Under the pieces are notes generated by a model that worked only from the letters and a program-made list of their open reading frames with translations, did no database searches and was not told the DNA's origin. A stretch of 8,248 nt of DNA, taken from Pseudobdellovibrio sp. (GTDB lineage: Bacteria; Bdellovibrionota; Bdellovibrionia; Bdellovibrionales; Bdellovibrionaceae). A program made the translations under genes and the position numbers. Positions 6,244-8,248 of this stretch are shown here, in pieces. How positions within the stretch are numbered: the first letter of the stretch is position 1; every line of letters begins with the position of its first letter. The stretch is from assembly GCA_025449725.1 (NCBI GenBank), contig JANWIU010000019.1, forward strand, positions 1-8,248, read 5' to 3'.

Positions 6244-6519
6244 ATGGGAAAAGTTGATGTGGAACTTGGTGCACTCGTTCGTGAGTACAGACTCAAAGCA
6301 GGAATGACTCAATTGGAGCTTTCTGTAAAACTTGGATATGAGTCGATGCAATTTGTCTCTCTATTTGAGAGAGGACTATCTAAAATTCCTTTAAAAGTGA
6401 TCGGCAAGCTTGTTGTAATTCTTGGAATTCCGGAAAAAAAAGTTACAAAAGCGCTGGTAGATTCATTGGTTACAGACATTAATGAACAAATCAAAGAAGG
6501 CAAAAAAAGCGTTTCTTAG
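6244..6519 (+). CDS. XRE/Cro-type helix-turn-helix regulator
   Basis: This 91-residue protein is almost entirely one Cro/CI-like helix-turn-helix domain. Residues 7-18 (ELGALVREYRLK) are helix 1. The bihelical motif follows: MTQLELSVKLGY (21-32), then the recognition helix SMQFVSLFERGLSKIP (34-49), with the FERG turn typical of the family's xExG. KVIGKLVVILGIP (51-63) is helix 4, and the sequence ends in a charged tail. This is a complete small transcription factor with no sensor domain, probably a dimer. GGGGGA lies three bases before the ATG, a short spacing. The gene has its own strong-looking promoter and ends 49 bases before a strong intrinsic terminator, so it is a separate unit from the two regulator-like genes that follow. 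The divergent winged-helix gene and the adjacent downstream genes are its most likely targets, besides itself; that is inferred from position only. Confidence 0.87.
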   Translation: MGKVDVELGALVREYRLKAGMTQLELSVKLGYESMQFVSLFERGLSKIPLKVIGKLVVILGIPEKKVTKALVDSLVTDINEQIKEGKKSVS

Positions 6520-6568
6520 GTTCGCCTGCTTCCAAACTGCTTGATTAAAACTAAAGCAATAACCTCAT

Positions 6569-6605
6569 AAGAGCTTATTTTTTGCAAACGGAATAAGCTC
6601 TTTTT
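6569..6605 (+). terminator. Strong intrinsic terminator between the XRE gene and the next two genes
   Basis: A perfect 11-base-pair stem (AAGAGCTTATT at 6569-6579 with AATAAGCTCTT at 6592-6602) encloses a 12-base loop and runs straight into TTTTT (6601-6605). It is the clearest terminator in the window. It ends only 12 bases before the ATG of the next gene at 6618, so that gene needs either a promoter upstream of the hairpin with read-through, or a later start. Confidence 0.85.
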
Positions 6606-6617
6606 ATCGGGCTCTGA

Positions 6618-6923
6618 ATGAATATAGAAAATCTGTGTCAGTTTAATTCAAATCTGTTTTTGAAAATGCTGGGAAATTACATTCAGCTTTGCCGTAACGG
6701 TCTTAGACTTTCGATTCATGAGGTTTCTGTAAAAACTCACCTAAGCACTGAGAAACTGGAACAAATCGAGAAAGGCCAGTATCTGTTAAACGATGCTGAG
6801 CTCATGACGATTATAGACCGACTGTCTTTAGATCAGTCCGAAATCATGAACATGGCCAAGATCACCCAGGTTCAGGAAATCATACAAGTGACAAGGGAAT
6901 TGAATGCAAACTTTCCCGGTTAG
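6618..6923 (+). CDS. Degenerate XRE-like helix-turn-helix protein
   Basis: This protein has 101 residues from the ATG at 6618. Residues 17-82 align by eye with the preceding XRE protein: MLGNYIQLCRNGLRLS with its helix 1, IHEVSVKTHLSTEKLEQIEKG (33-53) with its helix-turn-helix including the ExG turn, and AELMTIIDRLSLDQSEI (60-76) with its helix 4. An Arg/Lys-rich recognition surface is less obvious. A helical tail with an AKITQVQEIIQVTREL stretch (80-95) could be a dimer or partner contact. No clear Shine-Dalgarno precedes 6618, and the terminator hairpin ends 12 bases upstream. The ATG at 6666 (MLGNY) is an alternative start that keeps the whole helix-turn-helix. The stop lies inside the next gene, which starts at 6904 (20-base overlap), so the two are translationally linked and their products may interact. 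Confidence 0.72.
   Translation: MNIENLCQFNSNLFLKMLGNYIQLCRNGLRLSIHEVSVKTHLSTEKLEQIEKGQYLLNDAELMTIIDRLSLDQSEIMNMAKITQVQEIIQVTRELNANFPG
6893..6898 (+). promoter_or_regulatory. Ribosome binding site AAGGGA of the 307-residue gene
   Basis: AAGGGA sits five bases before the ATG at 6904, inside the last codons of the preceding gene. It supports this start despite the 20-base overlap. Confidence 0.6.
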
Positions 6924-7827
6924 CCATTTAAGTAAGACCAATTCGGAGTTGATAAAAAGGTTTATCAAAGATGTAGGTCTTCCATTTAATTTGGGGCCTG
7001 AAGCGCTGGGCATAAAACCTTCACAGTTCATGCAGTGGATGGCAGGTTATGATATCTTTATCGACCGTCCTCAACTTACTAACTTAAGCCAGTATTTGAG
7101 CCTGAACGAAGATTGCATTGTCGACGGAACCTATGACAAAAAATTAGTTCGCAAAAGGCTTTTTGAATCTTCTGAAGCTTTACCTGAAAAGTATTCTCAA
7201 AACCAGTTCAGCTACGTTCGCTCTTCAGCACACATTGTTAAATATCTGACTTTGACCCGCGGCCAGCACTTCAGTGATCAGCTTTTGAGAAGCTTGAATA
7301 TTTCTCCACTTATTTACGCCAATATTGATAACAAGATCAGTATCAATTACTTTGTGGACTTGCTGGACGCATTGGCAAAAACCGATTTAAGCCAGACTGA
7401 GATAGACAGCTTGGCGGGCATGTTATTTTTAGGAATTGAAGGCACCTCTCTCGGAGATAGGTTTAAAAAAGCCTGCAATTACTATGAATGCTATGAAGTT
7501 CTGGCTCAGAATATCACTCTCTTTGACAGCAATTTCGAATATACCTTTGAGTTAGAGAAGTCTCAGGTTTTAATACGATCTAAGTTTCAGTTCGATAAGC
7601 ACTACCAGGAAAAGTGGAGCCTCGAAAAAATTCTTCGTTTAGAGCGTTATCGCCATTTACTTTCCGGGTGGTATCCGTTTCTTTCAAAACTGACTCCGGT
7701 TGTGCCGAAGCATACGGTTCAGGCCTTCTCAAACCGAATTGAAGCGTCTTATTTAATAAAATTTAATGAACTTCCGGCTACGAAGCCTGTAGGGTTTCAG
7801 GCCGGCTCATCTCTGCACTTCTTATAA
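6904..7827 (+). CDS. Regulator-like protein: XRE-like N-terminus plus AraC-sensor-like middle, hypothetical
   Basis: This is a 307-residue soluble protein with no signal peptide or membrane segment. Residues 14-75 look like a worn XRE fold: a helix ELIKRFIKDVGLP, a helix-turn-helix-like GPEALGIKPSQFMQWMAG (31-48), then LTNLSQYLSLNED (58-70). Residues 105-205 have the pattern of the N-terminal domain of some AraC-type regulators (AraC_N/PF12625-like). IVKYLTL, LLRSLNISPLIYANIDNKI, YFVDLLDALA, LAGMLFLGIEGTSLGDRF and CNYYECYEVLAQNITLF mirror that domain's ligand-box helices and its glycine-rich LG turn. Residues 210-300 are mixed beta/alpha. There is no AraC C-terminal double helix-turn-helix, so the DNA-binding part, if any, is the N-terminus. 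Start is supported by AAGGGA. The last 50 bases overlap the 3' end of the gene on the other strand. The domain reading is by eye; the existence of the gene is secure. Confidence 0.7.
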   Translation: MQTFPVSHLSKTNSELIKRFIKDVGLPFNLGPEALGIKPSQFMQWMAGYDIFIDRPQLTNLSQYLSLNEDCIVDGTYDKKLVRKRLFESSEALPEKYSQNQFSYVRSSAHIVKYLTLTRGQHFSDQLLRSLNISPLIYANIDNKISINYFVDLLDALAKTDLSQTEIDSLAGMLFLGIEGTSLGDRFKKACNYYECYEVLAQNITLFDSNFEYTFELEKSQVLIRSKFQFDKHYQEKWSLEKILRLERYRHLLSGWYPFLSKLTPVVPKHTVQAFSNRIEASYLIKFNELPATKPVGFQAGSSLHFL

Positions 7828-8248
7828 ACTCCCCGAAGGATGATGGCTGAAGGTTCAACGGCGTCACCCAAAGCGCATTATCTAAAAGCGATTGATGCTT
7901 TTGATAAACATCCCAAATGTGCGGTAAGTTAAAATTTTCAAGAAGCACTAACATGTGCGGGTCCGGGATTTTGGGGTGAACAAACTTAAAATCCTGTGGA
8001 AAGCTTCCGAACTTCTCTACAAATCTTTGCGTTTTGAATTTTTCGTTCGGACACCCCATAAAATAGTTGTACCCAAGGCTTAGCATATAGGTGCAGGCCG
8101 CAGTAAATCCAACATCAGTCATATGGATTCCCGTCCGAGCAGTGGAATAACCCGGCTCTGCAAATAGAGAGTTGCATTCGACAAACAGCGGATATTTTTT
8201 TAAAAATAAATCCAAAGCGTCCTTACATGAGTCATTGAGATCCGGATA
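7778..8248 (-). CDS. Possible GNAT-like acyltransferase, N-terminus outside window
   Basis: The minus frame is open from base 8248 to the TAG at 7780-7778, giving 156 C-terminal residues; the true start is beyond the right edge. A TTG at 8215 should not be taken as the start, since the frame continues upstream of it (YPDLNDSCKDA). Visible features are VECNSLFAEPGYSTARTG (a strand and turn), a helix MTDVGFTAACTYMLSLGYNYFMGC, and FVEKFGSFP. A strand, an Ala-rich helix, a Gly-Tyr loop and then a phenylalanine/lysine-rich FxxKFG segment recall the second half of GNAT-type N-acyltransferases such as N-acyl amino acid synthases. The match is weak and no substrate can be named. The C-terminal part ends APPROXIMATELY sixteen codons inside the convergent regulator-like gene, with no terminator between them. 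Confidence 0.6.
   Translation of the reverse strand, partial: YPDLNDSCKDALDLFLKKYPLFVECNSLFAEPGYSTARTGIHMTDVGFTAACTYMLSLGYNYFMGCPNEKFKTQRFVEKFGSFPQDFKFVHPKIPDPHMLVLLENFNLPHIWDVYQKHQSLLDNALWVTPLNLQPSSFGEFIRSAEMSRPETLQAS

Noticed and set aside
6244..7827. Toxin-antitoxin or phage-repressor module
   Set aside because: An XRE protein next to a 307-residue gene suggests a toxin-antitoxin pair, but the larger protein shows no toxin motif and lies behind a strong terminator; no integrase, attachment site or phage gene is present.
8213..8215. TTG as the start codon of the right-edge minus-strand gene
   Set aside because: The frame stays open to the window edge with protein-like sequence, so the gene is truncated by the window rather than starting there.

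Overview
The window looks like a chromosomal segment from a Gram-negative bacterium, most plausibly a Bdellovibrio-like predator or relative (Bdellovibrionota). The clues are indirect: moderately low G+C, several short-signal lipoproteins, tightly overlapping gene pairs, small orphan helix-turn-helix proteins, and mostly lineage-specific hypotheticals. No rRNA, tRNA, transposase, CRISPR array or phage structural gene is visible, and no sequence search was possible, so the assignment is an inference.

Region 1 (1-3310, minus strand) is a three-gene operon read right to left: a lipoprotein with a TIM-barrel glycoside-hydrolase signature, a large lipoprotein with a DUF2334 polysaccharide-deacetylase domain, and a YihY/BrkB-family inner-membrane protein that runs off the left edge. 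Both junctions are 4-base ATGA stop/start overlaps, so the three proteins are probably made in coordination. A hydrolase and a deacetylase on two coupled lipoproteins recall the two domains fused in the exopolysaccharide-modifying proteins PelA and PgaB. This is the most interesting functional unit in the window.

Region 2 (3430-4129, minus strand) is a single seven-helix membrane protein of the DUF6629 type, with a strong Shine-Dalgarno sequence and an intrinsic terminator that overlaps its stop codon.

Region 3 (4208-5345, plus strand) is divergent from region 2. It holds a coiled-coil periplasmic lipoprotein and a small two-helix membrane protein, neither with a known function. Region 4 (5373-6044, minus strand) is a winged-helix protein that resembles AlkZ-related proteins.

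Region 5 (6195-7827, plus strand) is a regulatory cluster: a canonical XRE/Cro-type protein, a strong intrinsic terminator, and then two overlapping genes encoding a degenerate XRE-like protein and a 307-residue protein. The latter has an XRE-like N-terminus and a middle region that resembles the sensor part of AraC-type regulators. The right edge (7778-8248, minus strand) carries the C-terminal part of a possible acyltransferase whose coding sequence overlaps the preceding gene tail to tail by 50 bases.
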